From the NCBI GenBank assembly GCA_030681615.1, contig JAUXSA010000126.1, positions 1-50,400 on the forward strand: a stretch of 50,400 bases of DNA, read 5' to 3'. The DNA comes from Bacteroidota bacterium (lineage in GTDB: Bacteria > Bacteroidota > Bacteroidia > B-17B0 > Aurantibacillaceae). The notes beneath the pieces were generated by a model. The model saw only the letters and a program-made list of their open reading frames with translations, did no database searches and was not told the DNA's origin. Within the stretch, counting starts at the first letter, position 1, and each line of letters begins with the position of its first letter. Made by a program: the position numbers and the translations under genes. Shown here in pieces: positions 26,938 through 36,099 of this stretch.

Positions 26938-27903
26938 TTATTTTACTTTCCTGGCCGCTACCATCATCTCTTCGCCTATGTTTAAAGCGGATAAGGTATT
27001 GTAAATAATATTGTGAATAAAAACAAACAGCTTTAACTGCCACATAGGTTTACTCGTAAATTTATTAAAATACTGCTGGCGCTCTGCGGCGTTAATACCT
27101 GAATTAGCCTGTGCTGTAGTTTGTTTTTTCTTGCTTTTAAATTTCTTTATAAATGGTAACAAAGTGTACATTATAAATAGTTTTATCTCGAAAGAAGATT
27201 TTATCTTAACAACCTCGTAACCGTTATTAGCTAAGATCCGTGTAATGGTTTCCTTTCCAAAATAATTCACATGGTCAAGCCCCATCATCTTCCAGTTATC
27301 CTTATGGCGCTTAGCAAAATAACTGTCAATTTGAGGTACCTGCAACACCAGGTAACCACCGGGTTTTGTTAGTTTATTACACTTTGCAAGAAATTCATCT
27401 GCTTTATCAATATGCTCTAAAACATCCCACATAGTTATGATATCAAATTTTTTTGATTCGTCCATTTCAAAAAAATCAATATGATCAACCGGTAATTTAA
27501 GGTCGTTCACACAATACAGATAAGGTTGTTCCGATATCTCTACACCATACACATCATACCCCAATTCTTTACCCGCAAGCATAAAGTGTCCCCAACCGGC
27601 ACCAAGGTCAAATAACTTACCCGACTTAATAAATTTTTGAATGAATTTAAAACGCAGTTTATGGCGTTGTACTTTTATCCAATTATTCCCGGCGCGCACA
27701 GCAGCGGTAACGTCGGCATTCTTGTATTGAGTGTATTCTATTTGTTTGCGATAGTAAGGAGGAATAAAATGGAGAGAACAAATATCGCAGGTAACAACAG
27801 CAAATTTTTCTTTTTGGTATTTTACGTGGAATTTATTTTTATCGTTATTTCCACAAGCGCAGCAATGGATATCTTCGGCCATAAAGGCTGGTAGAACTGT
27901 CAT
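26938..27903 (-). CDS. Class I SAM-dependent methyltransferase with N-terminal zinc ribbon
   Basis: In this 321-residue protein, residues about 13-50 contain paired cysteines (CCACG and CDIC) that look like a zinc ribbon. The methyltransferase core follows: motif I LFDLGAGWGHFMLAG, then YGVEISE, FDIITMWDVLEHI and GGYLVLQVPQ. The layout resembles Methyltransf_23 enzymes that modify small molecules or glycan precursors; the substrate is unknown. The C-terminal ~90 residues are basic and amphipathic and could touch the membrane. It starts 7 bp after the stop of the Lys/Ala-repeat protein gene, so the two are co-transcribed. A second Met at residue 8 is an alternative start. Confidence 0.85.
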   Translation of the reverse strand: MTVLPAFMAEDIHCCACGNNDKNKFHVKYQKEKFAVVTCDICSLHFIPPYYRKQIEYTQYKNADVTAAVRAGNNWIKVQRHKLRFKFIQKFIKSGKLFDLGAGWGHFMLAGKELGYDVYGVEISEQPYLYCVNDLKLPVDHIDFFEMDESKKFDIITMWDVLEHIDKADEFLAKCNKLTKPGGYLVLQVPQIDSYFAKRHKDNWKMMGLDHVNYFGKETITRILANNGYEVVKIKSSFEIKLFIMYTLLPFIKKFKSKKKQTTAQANSGINAAERQQYFNKFTSKPMWQLKLFVFIHNIIYNTLSALNIGEEMMVAARKVK

Positions 27904-27910
27904 AAACTAT

Positions 27911-30664
27911 TTAAGGTTTTGTTTCTATTTCAAAAGTACTTTCGGTAATTGGGTTACTGTCCCTGAAATAAGAAATACCACCCCAACTAAAGATCTTCTT
28001 TTGATATACCCATGCCATTTGTTCTTTTACCACAACACGTTGAATAATAACAACGCCGGTTCCGGTAATGGTTTCTTCAGTAACACCGGGCTGGTATTTA
28101 CTCAGTAATTGTTTTATCCTGTCGGCTCCCTGGTTTTGATCAGAGTTAATTAATTTTTCACATTCAACCAATCTTACCTTGGCGTAAACATCGCCACCTT
28201 TGTGGGTAAGCGCTTCTTCGTAATATTTTTTGGCGTTCATAAAATCTTTTGTTGTAAAAAATCCATCAGCACTTTTTATCGCATCTTTATATTTTGTGTC
28301 GGTTGGCACAGCTGCAACAGTGTTTGTTGCTAAAGCTTTTTCTTTCGCCAACTTATCTGCCAATTCTTTATCAGCCTTAGCTTTTGCTGCAGCGGCGGCA
28401 TCAGCTGCGGCTTTTTCTTTTGCTAATTTGTCGGCCAATTCTTTATCCGCTTTAGCTTTTGCATCAGCGGCAGCTTTTTCTTTAGCAAGTTTATCTGCCA
28501 ATTCTTTATCCCCTTTTGCTTTTGCTGCAGCTAATTCGTCGGCTGCCTTTTTTGCTGCGGCATCAGCTTCTGCTTTCGCTTTAGCGTCTGCGGCAGCTTT
28601 TTCTTTTGCTAATTTATCCGCAAGTTCTTTTTCGGCTTTTGCTTTAGCATCCGCTTCTGCTTTTTCCTTGGCTAATTTGTCTGCAAGTTCTTTATCCCCC
28701 TTTGCTTTTGCTGCTGCTAATTCATCGGCTGCTTTTTTTGCTGCGGCATCTAATTCTGCTTTAGCCTTAGCTTCTGCATCGGCTTTATCTTTTGCTATTT
28801 TATCTGCCAGGTCTTTTTCTGCTTTAGCTTTAGCATCTGCTTCTGCTTTGGCTTTGGCTTCTGCATCCGCTTTATCCTTCGCTGCCTTATCGGCAAGATC
28901 TTTTTCGGCTTTTGCTTTAGCTTCGGCATCCGCTTTATCTTTTGCTGCTTTATCAGCAAGTTCCTTGTCTGCCTTAGCTTTTGCTGCTGCTAATTCATCC
29001 GCTGCTTTTTTAGCAGCAGCTTCCATTTCTGCTTTTGTTTTCGCTTCCGCGTCAGCTTTATCTTTTTCAGCTTTTGCTTTCGCTGCTGCTTCCGCATCTG
29101 CTTTGGCTTTGGCAGCAGCCTCAGCTTCGGTTTTGGCTTTTGCTTCTATGGCTGCTTTATCCGCGGCAAGTTTATCGGCTTTGGCTTTTTCTGCTGCTGC
29201 TTTTTCTGCTGCTGCCTTAGCGGCGGCATCCGCCTCAGCTTTGGCTTTAGCGGCAGCTTCCTCAGCAGCCTTTTTAGCTGCTTCTTCTGCTAATGCTTTA
29301 TCTTTAGCAATTTTGTCGGCAAGTTCTTTATCTGCTTTGGCTTTGGCCGCGGCTTCTGCAGCGGCTTTTGCTTCTGCATCAGCTTTATCTTTAGCAACTT
29401 TATCCGCTAATTCTTTATCTGCTTTGGCTTTTGCTTCCGCCTCGGCTTTAGCCTTGGCTTCAGCATCAGCTTTTTCTTTCGCAATTTTATCGGCTAGATC
29501 TTTTTCTGCTTTAGCTTTGGCCGCGGCTTCTGCAGCGGCTTTATCGGCTGCTGCCTTTTCTGCTGCTGCTTTATCAGCGGCGGCTTTTGCGGCAGCATCT
29601 GCGGCGGCTTTTTCTTTTGCTAATTTGTCTGCTAATTCTTTTTCTGCTCTTGCTTTAGCTGCTGCTTCAGCATCTGCTTTTTCTTTCGCTAGTTTATCTG
29701 CTAGTTCTTTTTCGGCTTTTTCTTTGGCCAATTTATCTGCCAGTTCCTTATCAGCTTTAGCTTTGGCGGCGGCTTCTGCATCTGCTTTAGCCTTTGCGGC
29801 GGCTTTTTCTGCGGCATCTGCGGCGGCTTTCTCTGCAGCTGCTTTAGCGGCTGCTTCTGCTGCAGCTTTTGCTTTAGCATCTGCCTCTGCTTTCGCTTTT
29901 GCATCAGCTTCGGCTTTTGCCTTAGCTGCTTCTTCAGCTTCGGCCTTTGCTTTAGCCGCAGCGTCTGCCTTGGCCTGAGCATCTGCATCAGCAATTAATT
30001 TATTGATGTTGGCAATTTGTTCTTTAGGGTATGACTCATTAGGTTTGACACCAAGTGCTGCCTGGTAATTACCTATCGCACCTTGCCACTCTTTTTTTCC
30101 GAATGCTTTATCTCCTGATTTTACCAAAGCCTGGTAGTTAGCTTCCTTCTCTTTTTCTTTATTTTTTATGGCTTTCTCGGCTTCCTTAATACTCTGCATC
30201 CCAGCAATCATCTGCTCCAGGTAAGCCTTGTCATATTCAAAATTATCTTTATTTGGATTGTAATTATATTTATTTAATGGTTGGTTTAACAGGGAATAAT
30301 CAACGCCATCGTAACGTTTAAAAAGCGATAGACTGGCTTCTATATCAGCAAATTTTGTGGTTGCCTTTTCGGGAGGAACACCCATAGTACTAACTGAGAA
30401 TTTTTTAGATACATAACCGTCTTTGGAAACAGTTACCAGATAATCGCCCCCTAAAGGAAGGGTGAAAAAATAGTTCCCGCCACCGTCTGTCATGGCACTG
30501 CTCACGGTCTTGCCGCCCTGTGTGATAAGGATCGTGGCGCCCCCAATATTCATACTTTCGTCAGAAATATTGCCTTCAAAGCGTATCGGTACTGGTGCCT
30601 GACCAAAAAAGGGCATGGAAAAAGTAGTCAATAAAAATATATAAACTATATGCTTTAAAGTCAT
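27911..30664 (-). CDS. Large exported protein with carboxypeptidase-regulatory-like domain and Lys/Ala-rich helical repeats
   Basis: The 917-residue protein has a signal peptide (about 1-22, ending FFGQ). Residues about 27-110 are a carboxypeptidase-regulatory-like beta domain ([41 protein letters not shown]). A TPR-like helix pair follows (about 185-225, [18 protein letters not shown]). Residues about 225-775 consist of degenerate ~22-residue units of the type [15 protein letters not shown] plus Ala, Lys, Asp and Glu fillers, predicting a very long alpha-helical rod like the TolA middle domain. The C-terminal ~140 residues contain another TPR ([18 protein letters not shown]) and a beta segment ([15 protein letters not shown], then the WGG-SYFRD type). 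It probably spans the periplasm as a strut. A methyltransferase gene follows 7 bp later. Confidence 0.85.
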   Translation of the reverse strand: MTLKHIVYIFLLTTFSMPFFGQAPVPIRFEGNISDESMNIGGATILITQGGKTVSSAMTDGGGNYFFTLPLGGDYLVTVSKDGYVSKKFSVSTMGVPPEKATTKFADIEASLSLFKRYDGVDYSLLNQPLNKYNYNPNKDNFEYDKAYLEQMIAGMQSIKEAEKAIKNKEKEKEANYQALVKSGDKAFGKKEWQGAIGNYQAALGVKPNESYPKEQIANINKLIADADAQAKADAAAKAKAEAEEAAKAKAEADAKAKAEADAKAKAAAEAAAKAAAEKAAADAAEKAAAKAKADAEAAAKAKADKELADKLAKEKAEKELADKLAKEKADAEAAAKARAEKELADKLAKEKAAADAAAKAAADKAAAEKAAADKAAAEAAAKAKAEKDLADKIAKEKADAEAKAKAEAEAKAKADKELADKVAKDKADAEAKAAAEAAAKAKADKELADKIAKDKALAEEAAKKAAEEAAAKAKAEADAAAKAAAEKAAAEKAKADKLAADKAAIEAKAKTEAEAAAKAKADAEAAAKAKAEKDKADAEAKTKAEMEAAAKKAADELAAAKAKADKELADKAAKDKADAEAKAKAEKDLADKAAKDKADAEAKAKAEADAKAKAEKDLADKIAKDKADAEAKAKAELDAAAKKAADELAAAKAKGDKELADKLAKEKAEADAKAKAEKELADKLAKEKAAADAKAKAEADAAAKKAADELAAAKAKGDKELADKLAKEKAAADAKAKADKELADKLAKEKAAADAAAAAKAKADKELADKLAKEKALATNTVAAVPTDTKYKDAIKSADGFFTTKDFMNAKKYYEEALTHKGGDVYAKVRLVECEKLINSDQNQGADRIKQLLSKYQPGVTEETITGTGVVIIQRVVVKEQMAWVYQKKIFSWGGISYFRDSNPITESTFEIETKP
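28340..30000 (-). repeat. Degenerate ~66-bp in-gene repeats coding Lys/Ala/Asp/Glu helix
   Basis: About 550 codons are dominated by GCN, AAA/AAG, GAT and GAA. The unit is roughly 22 codons around the phrase [12 protein letters not shown], with several longer near-identical blocks ([20 protein letters not shown] recurs). Because GCN/AAR codons read as NGC/YTT on the other strand, the plus strand also stays open for 582 codons (28230-29978), a compositional artefact. Confidence 0.85.
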
Positions 30665-30743
30665 ACCTTAGTTTGTAGTAACACAATTCAGAAACTAAAT
30701 TTACAAAAATTTTGCAAATTAACTCTTAATTATTTTGTTGTAA

Positions 30744-31871
30744 ATGCCTAAAATTGTTAACCACAGCTATTGGGAAAATAAATTCCTTTTTAAAAAATAC
30801 GATCTTATTGTCGTTGGAAGCGGCATTGTTGGGCTTAGTACGGCAATCTCCTTTAAACAAAAAAATAAAAAAGCAAGTGTTTTAATATTAGAAAGAGGTA
30901 TTTTGCCTAGCGGTGCAAGTACAAAAAATGCAGGCTTTGCATGCTTCGGAAGCGTTAGTGAATTATTAGACGACTTAACAAAAATGCCCGAGGAAACTGT
31001 TTGGAAAACTGTTGAAATGCGTTGGGAAGGCCTTGAACTTTTAAGAAAAAGACTTGGAGACAAGCATCTGGGTTACAAAGCCCTTGGCGGATTTGAGCTG
31101 TTTGATAAGGAAAAAAGTTTTGGTGCATGTTCTGAAAAAATAGACACATTAAATAAAAAAATAAAAAAAACGCTTGGTCTTAAAAATTGTTATTCAATAG
31201 TGGCGCCAAAAAATCTTTATTTTAAAAATATTAATGGCATTATCAAAAACCAATACGAAGGACAAATAGATACAAGCCTTATGATGGCCAATCTTATTGC
31301 TCTGGCGCATGATATGGGAATAATTATTTTGAATACTATTTCAATAAATAAAATAAAAAGCTTAAAGAATTCAGTAGAATTATTAAGTGATCTTGGTGTA
31401 TTTAAAGCAACAAAAGTGGTAGTTGCTACAAATGGTTTTGCAAAACAATTATTAAATCTGCCTGATGTGCAACCGGCAAGAGCACAGGTTTTAATTACAA
31501 AGCCAATAAAAAATTTAAAGATCAAAGGAACTTTTCATTACAAAGAAGGTTATTATTATTTTAGAAATATTGATAATAGGATCTTATTTGGAGGCGGCCG
31601 TAACCTCGATATTAAAGGCGAAACAACTACAGAAATAGAACTTAACAATAAGATACAGAAGTATTTAGATAAATTACTTAAAGAAATGATCTTACCGGAA
31701 ACTCCCTTTGAAATTGATCATCGCTGGAGTGGAATTATGGGTGTTGGGAGTGAGAAAAAACCTATTATAAAACTTGTACAACCAAATGTTTTAGCAGCTG
31801 TAAGAATGGGCGGTATGGGTGTTGCAATTGGAAGTTTAGTTGGAGAACAAGCTGCAAAAGAAATTAGTTAA
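30744..31871 (+). CDS. FAD-dependent oxidoreductase (DAO family)
   Basis: The 375-residue protein has an N-terminal Rossmann motif YDLIVVGSGIVGLSTAISF (about 19-37), ILERG, then the DAO family signature PSGASTKNAGFACFGS, and a C-terminal FAD block of the type GSEKKPIIKLVQPNVLAAVRMGGMGVAIGS. Such enzymes oxidise amines or amino acids with reduction of O2 or another acceptor; the substrate cannot be told. It is divergent from the Lys/Ala-repeat gene and 25 bp upstream of cdd, so probably co-transcribed with it. Confidence 0.85.
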   Translation: MPKIVNHSYWENKFLFKKYDLIVVGSGIVGLSTAISFKQKNKKASVLILERGILPSGASTKNAGFACFGSVSELLDDLTKMPEETVWKTVEMRWEGLELLRKRLGDKHLGYKALGGFELFDKEKSFGACSEKIDTLNKKIKKTLGLKNCYSIVAPKNLYFKNINGIIKNQYEGQIDTSLMMANLIALAHDMGIIILNTISINKIKSLKNSVELLSDLGVFKATKVVVATNGFAKQLLNLPDVQPARAQVLITKPIKNLKIKGTFHYKEGYYYFRNIDNRILFGGGRNLDIKGETTTEIELNNKIQKYLDKLLKEMILPETPFEIDHRWSGIMGVGSEKKPIIKLVQPNVLAAVRMGGMGVAIGSLVGEQAAKEIS

Positions 31872-31896
31872 ACCTTTACTTTAAATACATTTTAAT

Positions 31897-32388
31897 ATGT
31901 CAAAACAAATTACAGGAAATTATACTTACGATGTTTACGATTCTGTTGAAAGTTTAAATAAAGCAGATAAGGAGCTTTTGATTAAAGCAAAAGATGTATT
32001 GAAAAATGCGTATGCCCCGTATTCTAACTTTAATGTTGGCGCTGCTGTTCTGTTAGAAGATGGAACTGTAATAACCGGCAATAACCAGGAAAATGCTGCC
32101 TACCCATCGGGTTTATGTGCCGAACGTGTTGCTTTTTTTTATGCATCATCACAACATCCAACAAAAAAAATTATTGCAGTTGCTATTTCCGCAAAAACAA
32201 AAGATATGCTTATTAATATCCCAGTGCCGCCCTGTGGTGCTTGCCGACAAGCAATGGCAGAGTTTGAAATAAAATTTGAATCACCCATACGTATAATAAT
32301 GAGTGGCGAAAGTGGCGAAGTTTTTATCAGTCCATCCGTTTCAAATTTATTACCACTGTTATTTTCATCTAAAAATTTAGGAAAATAA
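31897..32388 (+). CDS. cdd: Cytidine deaminase
   Basis: The 163-residue enzyme converts cytidine and deoxycytidine to uridine and deoxyuridine in pyrimidine salvage. Zinc ligands and catalytic residues are visible: Cys74-Ala-Glu76 in SGLCAERVAFF and Cys113/Cys116 in PPCGACRQ. The substrate motif FNVGAAV (about 45-51) and NQENAAYPSG are intact. It is slightly longer than the E. coli-independent tetrameric type (about 130 residues) because of an N-terminal extension of about 25 residues. It follows the FAD oxidoreductase by 25 bp. Confidence 0.93.
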   Translation: MSKQITGNYTYDVYDSVESLNKADKELLIKAKDVLKNAYAPYSNFNVGAAVLLEDGTVITGNNQENAAYPSGLCAERVAFFYASSQHPTKKIIAVAISAKTKDMLINIPVPPCGACRQAMAEFEIKFESPIRIIMSGESGEVFISPSVSNLLPLLFSSKNLGK

Positions 32389-32431
32389 AAAACATCACCT
32401 CTTGTAACCCTTGTCAATTCAACATTTCGGC

Positions 32432-32450
32432 CTAATTAACGCTAATTAAC
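32432..32450 (+). repeat. Tandem 9-mer CTAATTAAC with 10-nt period
   Basis: Two perfect copies of CTAATTAAC (32432-32440 and 32442-32450) lie one helical turn apart in the 269-bp gap before the PKD-repeat adhesin gene. They could be an operator. Nothing else clear was found in this gap. Confidence 0.35.
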
Positions 32451-32657
32451 AGAATTTTGTTAGTAACCAAACACAACCTTTCTGATTTCTTTCCGTAGAA
32501 TATAATTGTAAGTCCTCTTCCACTAAAAGCCAATAATACCAAAGCATTTGGATGGATAATTATTAACCTCTACTAAAAAAATTAAAAAATAAACTTTAAA
32601 ACGAAAGCATGAAAACATCAATCAAAACACTAACCCAACCACTAAAATCTCATTGTC

Positions 32658-35600
32658 ATGAAAACAAAACTTTACCTTATCGCCCTGCTTGGCGTTATTG
32701 TTCAGACAATAATATACGGCCAAACAAAAAAAGTACCAACGCATGAAACACCTTCTACATTTAATTACTCTTTCTGGAATACCTACGCAGATAAGTTAAA
32801 TCTTAATGCGACCGATAGAAAAGAATTCATCTCTTCTCATCAAAAGTTCAACACACCCCTTCCGGTTGAACACACACAACAAAAACCAATAGTACCACAA
32901 AACCCATACAACACCCTTGCAGGCCCGTGTGTTAACATCGATTTTGAAAGTGGTAATATAAGTGGCTGGAACCCTACTTCGGGCTTTCATCCATTATTTA
33001 ACCCTTTAGGCTGCTGCCCAAACCCAGGTGGTCAGCAAACCATTATGCAAGGAGCTGGAATAGATCCTGCCGGTGGTTTTCCTGTTGTTGCAACCGGTGG
33101 AAATTTTTCTTTGCGCATTGGTAATAACGTTACCGGTGGTCAAGCCGATAGAATTGAACAAACTTTTATGGTTAGCGCAGCAAACGCTAATTTTACTTAC
33201 CGTTATGCTGTAGTATTTCAGGATCCCGGCCACACACAAGCAGAGCAGCCGGCTTTCCAGATTGAAATGTTAGACAGTTTAGGTGTACAAATTCCTTGTA
33301 CCTTTTATAATGTATCAGCGGGCGGAAACATTCCAGGTTTTTTTAACTCACCAAATTTGGCCGGTGTAGTTTATAAACCATGGACAAATGTAATTGTAGA
33401 TCTTACAAATTACATTGGACAAAACGTTACCATACGTTTTAGCACATATGACTGCGCTTTGGGCGGACACTACGGTTACGCTTACATTGACGGCAGCTGC
33501 GTATCCTTCATTAAAGGGTCGGCAGATACCATTTGTGCCGGCACAAGTACCAATTTTTGTGCACCAAACGGTTTTGGTACTTACACCTGGAATGGCCCGG
33601 GGCTTTTAAATAACACAACCCCTTGTGTTAATGTATCGGCTCCGGGTGTTTACACTTGCCAAACTACTTTAGTAACAGGTTGCACTGGCCCTGAGTTTAC
33701 TTATACCTTAACGAATCATCCAAAACCAGTTGTTTCATTCAACAGTTTATCGCCAAACGCTTGTGCTACACAATACTCTTTTTCAAGTACATCAAGCATC
33801 AGTAATGGTCTTATTACAAATTATATCTGGAATTTTGGAACAACACCAACTGTATCGGCTCAAAATCCTATACATACTTTTGCAGGACCAGGAAATTATT
33901 CGGTAAGTCTAATAGCTATTTCAAATTTTGGTTGCAGCGATACTGCTTCTCAAAACCTCGCTATCTATCCTTTTCCTAATGCTAACTTTACAGCTCCGGC
34001 AACCTGTCAAAATTCTGCTGTTAACTTTACAAATTCATCTACTATACCAACGGGTGCTATTAGTTCTTACTTATGGAATTTCGGAAATAATAATACTTCT
34101 ACTTTAGCTAATCCTACTTTTAATTATGCATCAAGTGGTACTTTCCCTGTTTCGTTAATTGCTACAAGCAATCAAAACTGTGTTTCAAACTTTACAGCTA
34201 ATGTTGTGATCCATCCTTTACCAATTGTTTCATTCGTTAATAACGATGCTTGTTTAGGGGCACCAACATTTTTCACAAACAATAGTGTAATTTCTTCAGG
34301 TAATATCACCAACTACATTTGGAACTTTAACAATACAGCTAATCCTGGTTCAACTTTACCAAATCCAAACTGCATTTACCAGGGAGTTGGCTCATATAAT
34401 GTAAGTTTACAGGCAATAAGCAATTTTAATTGTATAAATAGTTTTACAAAAACAGTTATCGTTAATGCTGTTCCAACAACTTCATTTGCATCTAACAACC
34501 AGTGTTTTGGTACAGTTTCTACATTTACCAATTTAACCAGCATAGCAGCCGGAAACTCAATTGCTTCTTATGTTTGGAATTTTGGTAACACACAAAGCTC
34601 ATCATTAACCAACCCACAGGTAAATTATAGTTTACCAAGTAACTATATAGTACAATTAACCGCTACTTCAAATTTTAATTGCACTACCACACACACTGCT
34701 ATGGTTAGTATCTACAACTTACCAAACGTTAACTTTAGTGCTAATAATGCTTGTCTGAATCAAACCACACAATTTAATAACACAACTATTATAAGTGGTG
34801 GCAATATTACCAAATGGCGTTGGGATTTTCAAAATGATGGTATCTGGGATGATACTATCTCTGTAAACCCATCGGTTGTTTATCCTGCTTATGGCAATTT
34901 TAACACCAAACTACAAGCCGTTAGTAATTACCAATGCGCTTCTTCAAAAATTAACCCCGTAGTAGTTCACGCTAACCCGGTTGCAAATTTCTCAACCAGA
35001 TCAACTTGTTTAGGCGATGTTACCAAATTCAATAATTTCTCTACTTCGGCTGATGGCCCGATCATTAGTAACCAATGGGATTTTAACGGTGATAATACAA
35101 TTGACAATCTAATTCATAGTCCGCAATTAACTTACACAGCAAGCGGCACTTATTTAGTAAAATTAGAAGTACAAACGGTACATGGCTGTGTTAATGTACA
35201 ATCAAAATCAGTGTATGTGAATCCAAAACCGGTTCCTGCTTTTGCAGCACAAAACAGAACCGGCTGTACAGGCTTATGTGTTAGTTTCACAAACTCTTCT
35301 ACAATCTCAAACGGACAAATTAGCACTTACCAATGGCAATTTGGCGATGGCAGTTTACCTTATTATGGTACAACTCCTACACATTGTTACTCAACCGGTA
35401 ACTACGCTGTTACTTTAAAATTAGTAAGCGATAGCGGTTGTATAAGTACCTTAGTTGAACCAAATTATGTGATCATTCATCCTTCGCCAATTGCAGATTT
35501 TAAAATTGAACCAGAAGAAGTAGATGAGTTAGACCCATCAGGCCACATAAGCACCAACGCTTCAGGCGCTGTAGCAACAAGTTATTATATTAACGACGGT

Positions 35601-36023
35601 TCAAGTTTTGGTGTTGAGAATTTTAATTACACCTTTAAAAACGTTGAAAAAACTGTACCGGTTGTATTCCAGGTTGTAACCAATCAATTTGGTTGCAAAG
35701 ACACAACTTCCAGAATAATTAAAGTTAAACCATCATGGCAGGTATATGTGCCAAACACTTTTACACCAAATGGGGATGGCTTAAATGATGGATTTACAGC
35801 ACAGGGATACAATATCAATAAATTCACTATCCAGATCTACGATCGTTGGGGACACTTACTATTTGAAGCAAACGATATGAATAACAAATGGGATGGTCAT
35901 ACTAGAGGAAGTGACGAACCGATTAAACAAGATGTATATGTATGGAAAATAAATGTGGTTGATATTTTTAACAAAAGCCACGATTTGACCGGACACGTTT
36001 CAATATTAAAAAATGATGAATGA
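32658..36023 (+). CDS. PKD-repeat T9SS type B surface protein
   Basis: The 1121-residue protein has a signal peptide (about 1-21, ending IIYGQ). Residues about 90-280 form a beta-rich lectin-like or MAM-like module (NIDFESGNISGW, SLRIGNNVTGGQADRIEQTF, TIRFSTYDCALGGHYGYAYID). At least seven PKD-type repeats follow (about 355-950), each with YIWNFG or YQWQFGDG, NP and a VSL-A-SNFGC end. The last ~90 residues are a CHU_C sorting domain (YVPNTFTPNGDGLNDGF, QIYDRWGHLLFE, NKWDGHTRG, GHVSILKND). It is a likely adhesin exported by T9SS. No SprF-type gene is adjacent here. A strong terminator follows. Confidence 0.92.
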   Translation: MKTKLYLIALLGVIVQTIIYGQTKKVPTHETPSTFNYSFWNTYADKLNLNATDRKEFISSHQKFNTPLPVEHTQQKPIVPQNPYNTLAGPCVNIDFESGNISGWNPTSGFHPLFNPLGCCPNPGGQQTIMQGAGIDPAGGFPVVATGGNFSLRIGNNVTGGQADRIEQTFMVSAANANFTYRYAVVFQDPGHTQAEQPAFQIEMLDSLGVQIPCTFYNVSAGGNIPGFFNSPNLAGVVYKPWTNVIVDLTNYIGQNVTIRFSTYDCALGGHYGYAYIDGSCVSFIKGSADTICAGTSTNFCAPNGFGTYTWNGPGLLNNTTPCVNVSAPGVYTCQTTLVTGCTGPEFTYTLTNHPKPVVSFNSLSPNACATQYSFSSTSSISNGLITNYIWNFGTTPTVSAQNPIHTFAGPGNYSVSLIAISNFGCSDTASQNLAIYPFPNANFTAPATCQNSAVNFTNSSTIPTGAISSYLWNFGNNNTSTLANPTFNYASSGTFPVSLIATSNQNCVSNFTANVVIHPLPIVSFVNNDACLGAPTFFTNNSVISSGNITNYIWNFNNTANPGSTLPNPNCIYQGVGSYNVSLQAISNFNCINSFTKTVIVNAVPTTSFASNNQCFGTVSTFTNLTSIAAGNSIASYVWNFGNTQSSSLTNPQVNYSLPSNYIVQLTATSNFNCTTTHTAMVSIYNLPNVNFSANNACLNQTTQFNNTTIISGGNITKWRWDFQNDGIWDDTISVNPSVVYPAYGNFNTKLQAVSNYQCASSKINPVVVHANPVANFSTRSTCLGDVTKFNNFSTSADGPIISNQWDFNGDNTIDNLIHSPQLTYTASGTYLVKLEVQTVHGCVNVQSKSVYVNPKPVPAFAAQNRTGCTGLCVSFTNSSTISNGQISTYQWQFGDGSLPYYGTTPTHCYSTGNYAVTLKLVSDSGCISTLVEPNYVIIHPSPIADFKIEPEEVDELDPSGHISTNASGAVATSYYINDGSSFGVENFNYTFKNVEKTVPVVFQVVTNQFGCKDTTSRIIKVKPSWQVYVPNTFTPNGDGLNDGFTAQGYNINKFTIQIYDRWGHLLFEANDMNNKWDGHTRGSDEPIKQDVYVWKINVVDIFNKSHDLTGHVSILKNDE

Positions 36024-36048
36024 GAATTTGGGTTAGGTTCTCATTAAG

Positions 36049-36080
36049 AAAGGCCGCTGAGCAATCAGCGGCCTTTTTTT
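36049..36080 (+). terminator. Rho-independent terminator of the PKD adhesin gene
   Basis: AAAGGCCGCTGA pairs perfectly with TCAGCGGCCTTT around GCAA, followed by a T run. Its 3' half is part of a 28-bp sequence repeated at 37924-37951. Confidence 0.93.
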
Positions 36081-36095
36081 GTGAATAGTTGAAAA
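36068..36095 (+). repeat. Left copy of a perfect 28-bp direct repeat
   Basis: This copy runs from GCGGCC through the T7 tract to GTGAATAGTTGAAAA and is identical to 37924-37951. The two copies exactly bracket the minus-strand gene 36100-37821. Confidence 0.9.
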
Positions 36096-36099
36096 TTAC

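Noticed and set aside
28230-29978. A 582-codon open frame on the plus strand, rich in Ala/Ser/Phe
   Set aside because: It is the exact antisense of the Lys/Ala-repeat gene; GCN and AAR codons cannot give stops in this antisense frame, and the minus-strand product has a signal peptide and recognisable domains at both ends.
28340-30000. CRISPR-like regular repeats
   Set aside because: The units are degenerate, translate in frame into helix repeats and have no unique spacers of constant length.
32610-32735. Short ORF from an ATG at 32610 ahead of the PKD adhesin gene
   Set aside because: It overlaps the adhesin start in another frame with random-looking composition; the adhesin ATG at 32658 has a proper signal peptide.
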